DNA from: Nocardioides albidus
GTDB taxonomy: Bacteria > Actinomycetota > Actinomycetes > Propionibacteriales > Nocardioidaceae
DNA length: 37,016 bases
Direction of reading: 5' to 3'
Assembly (NCBI RefSeq): GCF_006335005.1
Contig: NZ_VDMP01000023.1
Coordinates: 1-37,016 of the forward strand
Positions 15,691-24,113 of the stretch are shown here, piece after piece (the first letter of the stretch is position 1; every line of letters starts with the position of its first letter). Below the pieces are notes generated by a model. That model made no database searches. It was given only the letters and a program-made list of their open reading frames with translations, and was not told the origin of the DNA. The translations under genes and the position numbers were made by a program.

Positions 15691-17424
15691 ATGACGGCGC
15701 CTGGGGAGACCACGCACGAGTCCGAGCACGACCTGGTCCTGGTGGTGGACTTCGGTGCGCAGTACGCCCAGCTGATCGCCCGGCGCGTGCGCGAGGCGCG
15801 GGTCTACTCCGAGATCGTCCCGCACACCATGCCGGTGGCCGAGATGGTCGCGCGCAACCCGAAGGCGATCATCCTTTCCGGTGGCCCGTCCTCGGTCTAC
15901 GAGCAGGGCGCGCCGGCGGTCGACCCGGCCATCTTCACCGCGGGCCCCTCGGTCTTCGGGATGTGCTACGGCTTCCAGTTGATGGCCGCGCACCTCGGCG
16001 GCACCGTCTCCGCGACCGGCGCCCGCGAGTACGGCCGGACGCGAGTCAGCGTGAGCCACCCGGGCACCCTGCTCGGCGGCATCCCCCTCGAGCACAACGT
16101 GTGGATGTCGCACGGCGACTCGGTGAGCGCCGCGCCCGAGGGCTTCACGGTCCTGGCCTCGACCGACGTCACCCCGGTCGCGGCGTTCGAGGACGTCGCC
16201 CGCGGCCTGGCCGGCGTGCAGTGGCACCCGGAGGTGCTCCACTCCGAGCACGGCCAGCGGGTGCTCGAGCACTTCCTGTGGGACATCGCGGGCTGCCGCC
16301 AGACGTGGACGATCGGCAACATCGCCGAGGACCAGATCGAGCGGATCCGCGAGCAGATCGGCCCCGACGGCCGCGCCATCTGCGGGCTGTCGGGCGGCGT
16401 CGACTCGGCCGTCGCGGCCGCGATCGTGCAGAAGGCGATCGGTGACCGCCTCACCTGCGTCTACGTCGACCACGGCCTCATGCGCAAGGGCGAGACCGAG
16501 CAGATCGAACGCGACTTCGTGGCCTCGACCGGCGCGAAGCTGGTCGTCGTCGACGCCGAGAAGCAGTTCCTCGACGCGCTCGCCGGCGTCAGCGACCCGG
16601 AGACCAAGCGCAAGATCATCGGTCGCGAGTTCATCCGCACCTTCGAGGCCGCCGAGCTCGACATCGTCAAGGACGCCCCGGAGGGCACCAAGGTCGGCTT
16701 CCTCGTCCAGGGCACCCTCTACCCCGACGTGGTCGAGTCCGGCGGGGGAGCGGGCACCTCCAACATCAAGTCCCACCACAACGTGGGCGGCCTGCCCGAG
16801 GATCTCGAGTTCGAGCTCGTCGAGCCGCTGCGCACCCTCTTCAAGGACGAGGTCCGCCTGGTCGGCGAGCAGCTCGGCCTGCCGCCCGAGATCGTCTGGC
16901 GCCACCCGTTCCCGGGTCCGGGCCTCGGCATCCGGATCATCGGCGAGGTCAACCGCGAGCGTCTCGACATCCTCCGCGAGGCCGACGCCATCGCGCGCGC
17001 CGAGCTCACCGCGTCCGGCCTCGACCGTGACATCTGGCAGTTCCCGGTCGTCCTCCTCGCCGACGTCCGCTCGGTCGGCGTCCAGGGCGACGGTCGCACC
17101 TACGGTCACCCGATCGTGCTGCGCCCGGTCACCTCCGAGGACGCCATGACCGCCGACTGGGCACGCCTGCCGTACGACGTCCTGGAGCGGATCTCGACCC
17201 GGATCACCAACGAGGTGGCCGAGGTCAACCGGGTCACCGTCGACATCACCTCGAAGCCCCCCGGCACCATCGAGTGGGAGGGAGCACCCGACCCGATCCC
17301 TCGGATCCCGCTCGGCGCGGCCGATAGGACCTACCGAGGGTCGGGGAGACCGTCGGCTCGGCGCCGGCCGGGCCGGCCGATCCCGGGAGCGAGGTCGGCA
17401 TGGGAACCGCTGCGCAGACGCTGA
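15691..17424 (+). CDS. guaA: GMP synthase (glutamine-hydrolysing)
   Basis: The enzyme amidates XMP to GMP with ATP and glutamine. The class I glutaminase has Cys92 (GMCYGFQLM) and His179 (WHPE); the ATP pyrophosphatase has its P-loop SGGVDS from residue 234; the dimerisation domain reaches the conserved end KPPGTIEWE at residue 530. Orthologues usually stop there at about 520-525 aa. Here the frame runs on for 47 more residues, rich in Pro, Arg and Gly, to a TGA at 17424. This overlaps the next gene by 25 nt. The tail is probably a lost stop codon with little function. A sequencing error is possible, but I see no nearby stop in the other frames that would restore the normal end. Confidence 0.95.
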   Translation: MTAPGETTHESEHDLVLVVDFGAQYAQLIARRVREARVYSEIVPHTMPVAEMVARNPKAIILSGGPSSVYEQGAPAVDPAIFTAGPSVFGMCYGFQLMAAHLGGTVSATGAREYGRTRVSVSHPGTLLGGIPLEHNVWMSHGDSVSAAPEGFTVLASTDVTPVAAFEDVARGLAGVQWHPEVLHSEHGQRVLEHFLWDIAGCRQTWTIGNIAEDQIERIREQIGPDGRAICGLSGGVDSAVAAAIVQKAIGDRLTCVYVDHGLMRKGETEQIERDFVASTGAKLVVVDAEKQFLDALAGVSDPETKRKIIGREFIRTFEAAELDIVKDAPEGTKVGFLVQGTLYPDVVESGGGAGTSNIKSHHNVGGLPEDLEFELVEPLRTLFKDEVRLVGEQLGLPPEIVWRHPFPGPGLGIRIIGEVNRERLDILREADAIARAELTASGLDRDIWQFPVVLLADVRSVGVQGDGRTYGHPIVLRPVTSEDAMTADWARLPYDVLERISTRITNEVAEVNRVTVDITSKPPGTIEWEGAPDPIPRIPLGAADRTYRGSGRPSARRRPGRPIPGARSAWEPLRRR

Positions 17425-20012
17425 CTGCGGAGCGGATCGAGCGTGCCCTGTCCCAGGGGGACGTGGTCGTCCACTACCAGCCCTGCTACGACCTGCGCAC
17501 CGGCGACATGGTGGCCGTCGAGGCGCTCGCCCGGCTGCTGGACCCGGACACGGGCGAGCTGATCGAGCCGGCGGGCTTCCTCGAGGCCCTGGAGGAGTCC
17601 GGACTGGTCGTCCGCCTCGACGAGATGGTGCTCGCGGCAGCCGCTGCCCAGGTGGCGCGCTGGCGGGAGCTGCCGGCCGGCAGCCGGCTGTGCCTGGCGG
17701 TCAACCTGTCGCCCGCCGACCTCGACGACCCGATGCTGCCGCAACGCTTCCGCGAGACGACCGAGGCCGCGGGACTGCCGCTCGAGGCGGTGGTCGTCGA
17801 GCTCACCGAGACCCTGCTGTCGCGCACCGGCCAGGGCCACGAGCAGGTGCTCGCCGAGCTCGCGGCGCTCGGCTGCAACATCACCCTCGACGACTTCGGC
17901 ACGGGCAACGCGAGCTTCGACTACCTGCGCCGCTTCCGGGTGGACGGGATCAAGATCGACCGGTCCTTCGTGCAGTTCCTCGGCTCCGGCGGCCAGCACG
18001 AGCGGATGGCGGAGTCGCTCGTCCGGTTCTGCCTGTCCCTGGGCGTGCACGTCGTGGCGGAGGGGATCGAGCGGCCCCAGCACGTCACGGCGCTGCGTCG
18101 TCTCGGCTGTCCGTTCGGCCAGGGCTTCCTGATGAGCCGGCCGCTGCCCGCGGCGGACCTCGGCGAGCTGTTGCGCACCGACGCCGTCCCGCCGTCGCTG
18201 GCCCGGCCCACGGATCAGGACGTCCTGCCGACGATCTCCCCCGACCCGATCGACCCGACGCCGGCGCTGCGGGAGAGGCTCGTGCCGAGGGTGCTGGGCG
18301 GCCTGGTCGCCCTCGTGCTCGTGGCGGTCGCGGTGCTGGCCGGCCGGGCGCACGCCGACACCCACGCCTCGCTCACGGCCGCCGCCCAGGACCGGCTGGA
18401 GGCGATCGACTCGCTCGCGGCCCACAACGTCGACATGCGCTTGGGCGGCCTGCGCGACATCGTCACCGCCTTCAGCCGCAACGACGGCGTGCGTGAGGCG
18501 CTGGACTCGCGCGATCCGGCGCAGATGGACCTGGTCCTCGCGGCGCTCGGCTCGTCCACGACCGCCACCTTCAACACCTCGCTGTACGACGCCGACGGCA
18601 CCATGCTCGACCTGGTTCCCGCCCAGCGCGAGCCCGACGTGGTCGGCAGGAACTTCGCGCACCGCGAGTGGTACCTGCCGGCGACGTCCTCGGACACCGC
18701 CTACGTCTCCCAGGCCTACCAGCTGATGACGTCCGAGCAGACGTGGGCGGTCGCGGTCGCGGCCGCCGTCCGCGACCCGGACGGCACGATCCGCGGGTAC
18801 GTCGTGGCGACGCTCGCGCTCTCCGGCCTCCAGGCCGAGATCCTCGCGGTCTTCCGGCAGCACGGCGCCAGCGTGAGTGTGGTCGACCGGCACGGTACGA
18901 CGCTCGCCGCCTCCAGCGGGCGGGTCGGGGTCCGCAGCCGGGACCCCCGGCTGTCCGGAGGCGGCCCGCCTCCGGACCCCTCCGACGACGGGCCGCTGTG
19001 GGCGGTCGCCGAGGTGCCGGCGATCGGCGGGTGGATGCTGGTCGAGCAGGACCGCGACGCGGCGATCGGGGAGCTGGACGGCTACGACCCCCTGCTGATC
19101 GGGCTGGCTGTCGGCACCGGGTTCGTCCTCATCCTTCTGTGGCTGGTCAGCGACGCCCGGCGGCGGCGCCTCAAGGCGAGCCTGCGGCGGTCGAACGCGT
19201 GGCTGAGCTCCCTCCTCGGCGCGACTCCGACACCGGTGCTCGTGAGCGACGCCGAGGAGCGGATCCAGCAGGCCAACGCCGAGGCCGCCGCCCTGCTCGG
19301 GGTGCCCGCCGACTCGCTGCGCGGCCGGACCGTGCGCAGCTGGCTGACCACGCGCGACCAGCCCGCGGCCGACGGCGGCGCCTTCTCCGCCACCGTCGTC
19401 ACCCGCGACGGCGACGTCCGTCTCGTCGAGGTCCAGGTCCGCGATCTCACCGGGCCGAGCGGCGAGCCGATGCGGCTGCACGCGATGATCGACGTCACCC
19501 CTCACCGCGAGGAGCAGGACCGGCTGCGGGCCCAGGGCCGGATCGACCCGCTCACCGGCGTCAGCAACCGGATCGCCCTGCAGGAGGCTCTGGCCGCGGC
19601 GTCCGCCCCCGGCCGCTCGCCGCACGCGCTGGTCATGCTCGACCTCGACGGCTTCAAGGCCGTCAACGACGATCTCGGGCATGCCGCGGGCGACAGCGTC
19701 CTGTGCGCGGTCGCCGACGTGCTGAGCGACGTCGTCCAGCCCGACGACACGGTCGCCCGGGTCGGTGGCGACGAGTTCGTCCTGGTCGTGCGCCTCGAGT
19801 CCGGCACCGCCCACGCGGTCCTCGCCGAGCGGGTGCGTGCCCGCGTGCAGGAGACCCTCGACGCACACCCGTTCGCCCTGCACGTGCCGGTGGGCGTCAG
19901 CGTCGGGTCGGCCGCTGTCGGGCCGGAGGGACGCGATCCCGACGAGCTGCTCCGGCTCGCGGACCTGCGCATGTACGACGCCAAGCGCCGCGGTGCGCGC
20001 CACCGCCACTGA
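17400..20012 (+). CDS. Membrane EAL-sensor-PAS-GGDEF bifunctional c-di-GMP protein
   Basis: The product is 870 aa. It has an N-terminal EAL phosphodiesterase domain (about 1-265, Glu41 in VEAL, ELTET, DDFGTG and KID all present). A transmembrane helix (about 296-317) and an extracytoplasmic sensor region (about 318-562, dCache-like) come next. Then follow a second helix (about 565-584), a PAS domain (about 600-700) and a GGDEF cyclase (about 710-865, GGDEF at 789-793). The inhibitory RxxD site is absent (VQPD). Both catalytic signatures look intact, so it may make and break c-di-GMP. EAL before the sensor and GGDEF last is the reverse of the common order. The start overlaps the guaA tail by 25 nt, so the genes are probably coupled. 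Confidence 0.9.
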   Translation: MGTAAQTLTAERIERALSQGDVVVHYQPCYDLRTGDMVAVEALARLLDPDTGELIEPAGFLEALEESGLVVRLDEMVLAAAAAQVARWRELPAGSRLCLAVNLSPADLDDPMLPQRFRETTEAAGLPLEAVVVELTETLLSRTGQGHEQVLAELAALGCNITLDDFGTGNASFDYLRRFRVDGIKIDRSFVQFLGSGGQHERMAESLVRFCLSLGVHVVAEGIERPQHVTALRRLGCPFGQGFLMSRPLPAADLGELLRTDAVPPSLARPTDQDVLPTISPDPIDPTPALRERLVPRVLGGLVALVLVAVAVLAGRAHADTHASLTAAAQDRLEAIDSLAAHNVDMRLGGLRDIVTAFSRNDGVREALDSRDPAQMDLVLAALGSSTTATFNTSLYDADGTMLDLVPAQREPDVVGRNFAHREWYLPATSSDTAYVSQAYQLMTSEQTWAVAVAAAVRDPDGTIRGYVVATLALSGLQAEILAVFRQHGASVSVVDRHGTTLAASSGRVGVRSRDPRLSGGGPPPDPSDDGPLWAVAEVPAIGGWMLVEQDRDAAIGELDGYDPLLIGLAVGTGFVLILLWLVSDARRRRLKASLRRSNAWLSSLLGATPTPVLVSDAEERIQQANAEAAALLGVPADSLRGRTVRSWLTTRDQPAADGGAFSATVVTRDGDVRLVEVQVRDLTGPSGEPMRLHAMIDVTPHREEQDRLRAQGRIDPLTGVSNRIALQEALAAASAPGRSPHALVMLDLDGFKAVNDDLGHAAGDSVLCAVADVLSDVVQPDDTVARVGGDEFVLVVRLESGTAHAVLAERVRARVQETLDAHPFALHVPVGVSVGSAAVGPEGRDPDELLRLADLRMYDAKRRGARHRH

Positions 20013-20047
20013 AGGCTCGTCCACCGACCGGAGCAGGTCCGCCGGTT

Positions 20048-20090
20048 CGCCCGCCGGGCGCCGTCCGTCGGACACGGCGCCCAGCGGGCG
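20048..20090. terminator. Bidirectional terminator hairpin
   Basis: Bases 20048-20064 pair with 20074-20090 (16 of 17 pairs, one C/A mismatch) around a 9-nt loop. It sits between the convergent GGDEF gene and the GPGG gene. Confidence 0.65.
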
Positions 20091-20094
20091 TCGG

Positions 20095-20238
20095 TCAGGT
20101 GAACAGGCTCACGCCTCCGGGGCCGACCAACAGGCCGATGACGATCAGAACGATCCCCCAGAGCAGCTCACCCCTGAACAGGCTGAAGATGCCGGAGACC
20201 ACGAGGATCACCGCCAGGATCCACAAGATGAGTGCCAC
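20095..20238 (-). CDS. GPGG-motif small membrane protein
   Basis: The product is 47 aa, almost wholly hydrophobic, with two membrane segments split by a short polar turn (FRGEL) and the C-terminal motif GPGGVSLFT that names this actinobacterial small-protein family. It starts with GTG at 20238 after AAGGAGG with 5 nt spacing. The gene is too short for ordinary ORF finders. A SigB-like promoter (GGGTAC) lies 42 nt upstream. Function is unknown; a stress-linked membrane role is inferred from the promoter and its DUF5709 neighbour. Confidence 0.8.
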   Translation of the reverse strand: MALILWILAVILVVSGIFSLFRGELLWGIVLIVIGLLVGPGGVSLFT

Positions 20239-20279
20239 AATTCCCTCCTTCGTCGGGGGCCTTCCGGCCCGGACCTGAA

Positions 20280-20304
20280 GTACCCAGCCGTCGTGGGGCC
20301 AGAC
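20280..20304 (-). promoter_or_regulatory. SigB-like promoter of the GPGG gene
   Basis: On the minus strand GTCT (20304-20301), 15 nt, then GGGTAC (20285-20280) fits GNNT-N14-16-GGGTAC. The GTG start is 41 nt downstream. Confidence 0.45.
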
Positions 20305-20328
20305 TCCGCTCGCTCGGCAGGACCGTCC

Positions 20329-20805
20329 TCAGCCATGCTGCTCGTCGTCGGGGATGACGTGGACGGCGGCCTCCTCGGCGCTCGCCCCCGCTCCGTCGAT
20401 CCCGACGTCCTCGGCGACGAGGTCCTGCTCGACATCGTCGCCGCGCCCCTCGTCGGGGTCGACGAGACGACCCGCGCGATCGTCCCCGACCTCCTCGCCG
20501 GGCTCGTCGGCCTCGTGGGCGATCCCGTCGTCCTCGGGGCCGTCCCCGCGCAGCTCGCGATCGGCGTCACCGATCGGGTCGGGCTCGGGCACCTCCTCGG
20601 CGAGCCTGTCGTCGAGGGGCTGGTCGTGGGCCTGCTCCCACGGGGTGTTCCCGTAGCGCTGTCCCGCCGAGTACTTCTCGGGAGGGGAGTAGCCGCGGTC
20701 CAGCTCGTCCGCCACGTCGTCGTCGGCCAGGGTGTCCTCCGGCTGCAGCTGGTTCTCGTCGTCGACGCTGTAGCCCTCGTACTGCTCCGGATCGTTGGTG
20801 GTCAT
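20329..20805 (-). CDS. DUF5709 family acidic protein
   Basis: The product is 158 aa, highly acidic and low in hydrophobics, with no membrane segment. The N-terminal block (YSVDDENQLQPEDTLAD, then LDRGYSPPEK and GNTPWEQAHDQPLDDRLAEE) is the conserved signature of DUF5709 proteins in actinobacteria; the C-terminal half is Glu/Asp/Ala-rich and probably disordered. Function is unknown; stress association is often suspected. A GGGTAC element lies 9 nt before the ATG. It is divergent from the DUF4126 gene with a 43-bp gap. Confidence 0.82.
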   Translation of the reverse strand: MTTNDPEQYEGYSVDDENQLQPEDTLADDDVADELDRGYSPPEKYSAGQRYGNTPWEQAHDQPLDDRLAEEVPEPDPIGDADRELRGDGPEDDGIAHEADEPGEEVGDDRAGRLVDPDEGRGDDVEQDLVAEDVGIDGAGASAEEAAVHVIPDDEQHG

Positions 20806-20814
20806 GCGCCTGCG

Positions 20815-20820
20815 GTACCC
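20815..20820 (-). promoter_or_regulatory. GGGTAC -10-like element before DUF5709
   Basis: GGGTAC on the minus strand is 9 nt before the ATG at 20805. The best GNNT match is 17 nt upstream, just outside the usual 14-16, so this is weaker than the other two SigB-like sites. Confidence 0.3.
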
Positions 20821-20836
20821 GGTCGTCCGCGGGTCC

Positions 20837-20842
20837 TACGCT
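20837..20842 (+). promoter_or_regulatory. -10 element of the leaderless DUF4126 gene
   Basis: TACGCT ends 6 nt before ATG 20849; no ribosome site is present. Confidence 0.5.
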
Positions 20843-20848
20843 GACGGG

Positions 20849-21457
20849 ATGGAATCACTCGCCCTGGCCTTCTCCTCCGGCTGGGCCAGCGGGATCAACA
20901 GCTACCTGGTCGTGCTGGTCCTCGGCGGGGCCGACCGCCTGGGCTCGTTCGCCGAGATCCCCGACGTGCTGGCCCGCTGGGACGTGCTCGTCGTGGCCGC
21001 GCTGATGTACGCCTTCGAGTTCGTCGCCGACAAGATCCCGTACGTCGACTCCGCCTGGGACATCGTGTCGACGGCGATCCGGCCGCTCGTCGGCGGTGCG
21101 GTCGGGGTCCTCATCGCGGGCGACTCGGCCTCGACCAGCGAGCTGCTCGGAGGCCTGGTCGGCGGCGGCAGCGCGCTCGCCGCGCACTCGGTCAAGACCG
21201 GCACCCGGATGGCGGTCAACACCGTGCCCGAGCCGTTCAGCAACATCGGCATCAGCGTGGGGGAGGACGTCGCCGTCCTCGCGGTGATGGCGTTCGCGAT
21301 CGAGCACCCGTACGCCGCCGCGTCGGTGGCCGCGCTGCTGCTGCTCGCCGGCGTCGTGCTGCTCTGGCTGGCCTGGCGTGCGGTACGCCGCGGCTGGGCC
21401 CGGTTCCGGGCGTGGCGCGAGGGCCGACGCGCTCAGGAGCGGTCGGGGCTCCCGTAG
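20849..21457 (+). CDS. DUF4126 membrane protein
   Basis: The product is 202 aa with several hydrophobic stretches (about 17-30, 45-60, 80-110, 135-175) and small-residue-rich loops. The segment [20 protein letters not shown] followed by a Gly-rich membrane part matches the DUF4126 family. The C-terminus is strongly basic ([15 protein letters not shown]) and should face the cytosol. The leaderless ATG at 20849 is chosen over upstream starts in the same frame, since they lie before the -10 element. It overlaps the 3' end of convergent fbiC by 25 bp. Function is unknown. Confidence 0.82.
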   Translation: MESLALAFSSGWASGINSYLVVLVLGGADRLGSFAEIPDVLARWDVLVVAALMYAFEFVADKIPYVDSAWDIVSTAIRPLVGGAVGVLIAGDSASTSELLGGLVGGGSALAAHSVKTGTRMAVNTVPEPFSNIGISVGEDVAVLAVMAFAIEHPYAAASVAALLLLAGVVLLWLAWRAVRRGWARFRAWREGRRAQERSGLP

Positions 21458-24030
21458 AGCGTGGTGCGCTCGCGCACCGGCCGGCCGATGCCGGCGCCGA
21501 TGTCGGTGAGCTCCTGCACGGTCTTGGCGGAGCCGTGCTCGGAGCCGGCCATGCGGGAGATGGTCTCCTCCATGAGGGTGCCGCCGAGGTCGTTGGCGCC
21601 GGCGTCGAGCATGGCGCGGGTGCCGTCGACGCCGAGCTTGACCCAGCTGGTCTGGATGTTGTCGATGCGTCCGTGGAGGAGGATGCGGGCCATGGCGTGG
21701 ACGGCGAGGTTGTCGCGCAGGGGGGGTCCGGGGCGGGCGACGCCGGCGAGGTAGATGGGGGAGCTGGTGTGGACGAAGGGCAGGGGGACGAACTCGGTGA
21801 ACCCGGTGCTGCCGTTCTCGCGGGCGGTGTCCTGGACCTGCTTGAGGACGCCCAGGTGGCCGACCCAGTGGCGGGGGTTGTCGACGTGGCCGTACATCAT
21901 CGTGCTCGTCGTGGGCAGCCCGATCCGGTGGGCGGTGGACACGATCTCGACCCAGGTGCGGGCGGGCAGCTTGCCCTTGGTGAGGACCCAACGGACCTCG
22001 TCGTCGAGGATCTCGGCGGCGGTGCCGGGGAGGGAGCCGAGGCCGGCCTCCCGGGCCTTGATGAGGAAGTCCTCGATCGAGAGGCCGGTGCGGGCGGTGC
22101 CGTTGACGACCTCCATCGGGCTGAAGGCGTGGACGTGCATGTCGGGGACCCGTTGCTTGACCGCGGCGGCGATGTCGAAGTAGGCGGTCGCGGGGAGCTC
22201 GGGATCGATGCCGCCCTGCATGCAGACCTCGGTGGCGCCGAGGTCCCAGGCCTCCTGGGCGCGGTCGGCGACCTCGGCGTAGGACAGGGAGTAGGCGTCG
22301 GCGTCGGTCCTGCGCTGGGCGAAGGCGCAGAACCGGCAGCCGACGTAGCAGACGTTGGTGAAGTTGATGTTGCGGTTGACGACGTAGGTGACGTCGTCGC
22401 CGACGGTCTCGCGGCGCAGGTCGTCGGCCAGTCGCACGACCTGGCGGAGCAGGTCGCCCTCGGCGGTCATCAGGGTGAGGGCGTGCTCGTCGGACAGGTT
22501 GCCGGGGTCGGCTTCCGCTGCGGCCAGGGCCGACAGTCCCGGAGCGGAAGCACCGATATTCGGTAGGTCACGGTGCTCGTGAGCAGGGACCGGCCCGGCG
22601 GCCGAGGTCTGGGCGGCGGCCTCGCGGACAGCGGCCCAGTCGCCGTAGACCGACCCGAAGTCGGAGCGGCGGTCGTCGGTGCGGCCCTCGGTGTCCACGG
22701 CCGCGTGCAGGTCCACGCGGCCCGCTGATGCGAAGCCGCCGTCGGGCTCCTGCCAGGGCAGGCCGGTGGGGCGGACATCGGGGATCGCGAGCCCGGCCAT
22801 CGGGCCGTCCGGCACGGCCAGCGCGGCGATGTGGGCGTGCAGGCGGGGGTCGATCCACGCCTGCCCGTCCCGGAGCGAGCCGACGACGTACTCCGGGTGC
22901 ACCGTCAGGCGTGCGCGCAGGTCGAAGCCGCAGGTGGCGGTGATCGAGCGGAGCCGGTCGAGCGAGGGCCAGGGCCGCTCGGGGTTCACGTGGTCGGGGG
23001 TCAGCGGCGAGACGCCTCCCCAGTCGTCCACGCCGGCGTCGAGCAGGGCCCTGCACTCGCTGAGGTCGACCAGGTTGGGCGGCGCCTGGATCCGCGCCTT
23101 GGGGCCGAGGACGAGTCGGGTGACGGCGATCGCGGCGCGGTACTCGGCGAGGTCGAGGTCGTCGACGTGGCGCATCGCGGTGTCGGGCTTGGCCCGGAAG
23201 TTCTGGACGATGACCTCCTGCACGGCGCCGTAGGCACGGGCCGTGGCACGCAGCGCGAAGATCGTCTCGGCCCGCTCGGTCAGGGTCTCGCCGATCCCGA
23301 CCAGCAGGCCGGTGGTGAACGGGATGCCGTGCCGGCCGGCGTCCTCCAGCACCCGCAGCCGGACCGCGGGGTCCTTGTCGGGGGAGCCGAAGTGGGCCAG
23401 GCCCTTGGTCTCGTACAGGCGCCGCGACGTGGTCTCCAGCATCATCCCCATCGACGGGGAGACCGGCTTGAGCCGGTTGAGCTCCTCCCACGACATGACG
23501 CCGGGATTGAGGTGGGGCAGCAGCCCGGTCTCCTCGAGCACCCGGATCGCCATCGCCCGGATGTAGGCCAGCGTGGAGTCGTAGCCCTGCTCGTCGAGCC
23601 AGGCCTGCGCCTCGGGCCAGCGGTCCTCGGGCCGGTCGCCCAGGGTGAACAGTGCCTCCAGACAGCCCAGCTCCGCGCCCCGGCGGGCGATGTCGAGGAT
23701 CTCGTCCGGCGACAGGTACGGCGCCCGGCCGTCCCGCGCCGCTCGGGCCGGGGTCTCCACGAAGGTGCAGTAGTGACAGCGGTCGCGACACAGCCGGGTG
23801 ATCGGGATGAACACCTTGGGGGAGTACGTCACGATCCCCCGGCCCTCGACCACCCGTCCGGCGGCGACCAGGCCCGCGTCACGGACCTTCGCGGCCGCCC
23901 CGCACAGTCGGTCCAGCTCGGCACCGGTCGCGGCGAGCAGGGCGGTCGTCTCCGCGAGGTCGAGCGCGGCCCCGCGCTCGGCACGGGCCAACGCCCGGCG
24001 GATCTGCTGGGGGGTGGGGACCTCGGACAT
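21433..24030 (-). CDS. fbiC: FbiC, F0 synthase of coenzyme F420 biosynthesis (CofG-CofH fusion)
   Basis: The product is 865 aa and makes 7,8-didemethyl-8-hydroxy-5-deazariboflavin (F0) from tyrosine and a ribityl-aminouracil. It has two radical-SAM halves. The N-terminal CofG half has CRDRCHYC with Cys81, Cys85 and Cys88; the C-terminal CofH half has CYVGCRFC with Cys561, Cys565 and Cys568. Both CxxxCxxC clusters are intact. The length matches actinobacterial FbiC. The ATG at 24030 opens the conserved [14 protein letters not shown]; an earlier in-frame ATG lies upstream of the -10 element. The promoter contains a KstR-type box inside a large inverted repeat. The neighbouring LLM oxidoreductase and F420 reductase support an F420 role. 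Confidence 0.96.
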   Translation of the reverse strand: MSEVPTPQQIRRALARAERGAALDLAETTALLAATGAELDRLCGAAAKVRDAGLVAAGRVVEGRGIVTYSPKVFIPITRLCRDRCHYCTFVETPARAARDGRAPYLSPDEILDIARRGAELGCLEALFTLGDRPEDRWPEAQAWLDEQGYDSTLAYIRAMAIRVLEETGLLPHLNPGVMSWEELNRLKPVSPSMGMMLETTSRRLYETKGLAHFGSPDKDPAVRLRVLEDAGRHGIPFTTGLLVGIGETLTERAETIFALRATARAYGAVQEVIVQNFRAKPDTAMRHVDDLDLAEYRAAIAVTRLVLGPKARIQAPPNLVDLSECRALLDAGVDDWGGVSPLTPDHVNPERPWPSLDRLRSITATCGFDLRARLTVHPEYVVGSLRDGQAWIDPRLHAHIAALAVPDGPMAGLAIPDVRPTGLPWQEPDGGFASAGRVDLHAAVDTEGRTDDRRSDFGSVYGDWAAVREAAAQTSAAGPVPAHEHRDLPNIGASAPGLSALAAAEADPGNLSDEHALTLMTAEGDLLRQVVRLADDLRRETVGDDVTYVVNRNINFTNVCYVGCRFCAFAQRRTDADAYSLSYAEVADRAQEAWDLGATEVCMQGGIDPELPATAYFDIAAAVKQRVPDMHVHAFSPMEVVNGTARTGLSIEDFLIKAREAGLGSLPGTAAEILDDEVRWVLTKGKLPARTWVEIVSTAHRIGLPTTSTMMYGHVDNPRHWVGHLGVLKQVQDTARENGSTGFTEFVPLPFVHTSSPIYLAGVARPGPPLRDNLAVHAMARILLHGRIDNIQTSWVKLGVDGTRAMLDAGANDLGGTLMEETISRMAGSEHGSAKTVQELTDIGAGIGRPVRERTTLYGSPDRS

Positions 24031-24037
24031 CAGCACG

Positions 24038-24043
24038 AGCCTA
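24038..24043 (-). promoter_or_regulatory. fbiC: -10 element of leaderless fbiC
   Basis: On the minus strand TAGGCT is followed by 7 nt and the ATG at 24030. The -35 region 17 nt further up (about 24061-24066) lies within the KstR-type box. Confidence 0.5.
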
Positions 24044-24099
24044 ACGGGTGGACGTCCGCGGTAGAACAAGTTCTACCCGGTGGTCGGACGTCCACCCGT
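24044..24099. promoter_or_regulatory. KstR-type box nested in a 15-bp perfect inverted repeat
   Basis: ACGGGTGGACGTCCG (24044-24058) and 24085-24099 are perfect inverted copies. Between them TAGAACAAGTTCTA (24062-24075, extended to 8-bp arms at 24060-24077) fits TnnAACnnGTTnnA. The site covers the fbiC -35 region and begins 15 bp after the mmpL stop, so it may serve as operator, as mmpL terminator, or both. Confidence 0.6.
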
Positions 24100-24113
24100 C
24101 AGGATCCGAACGA

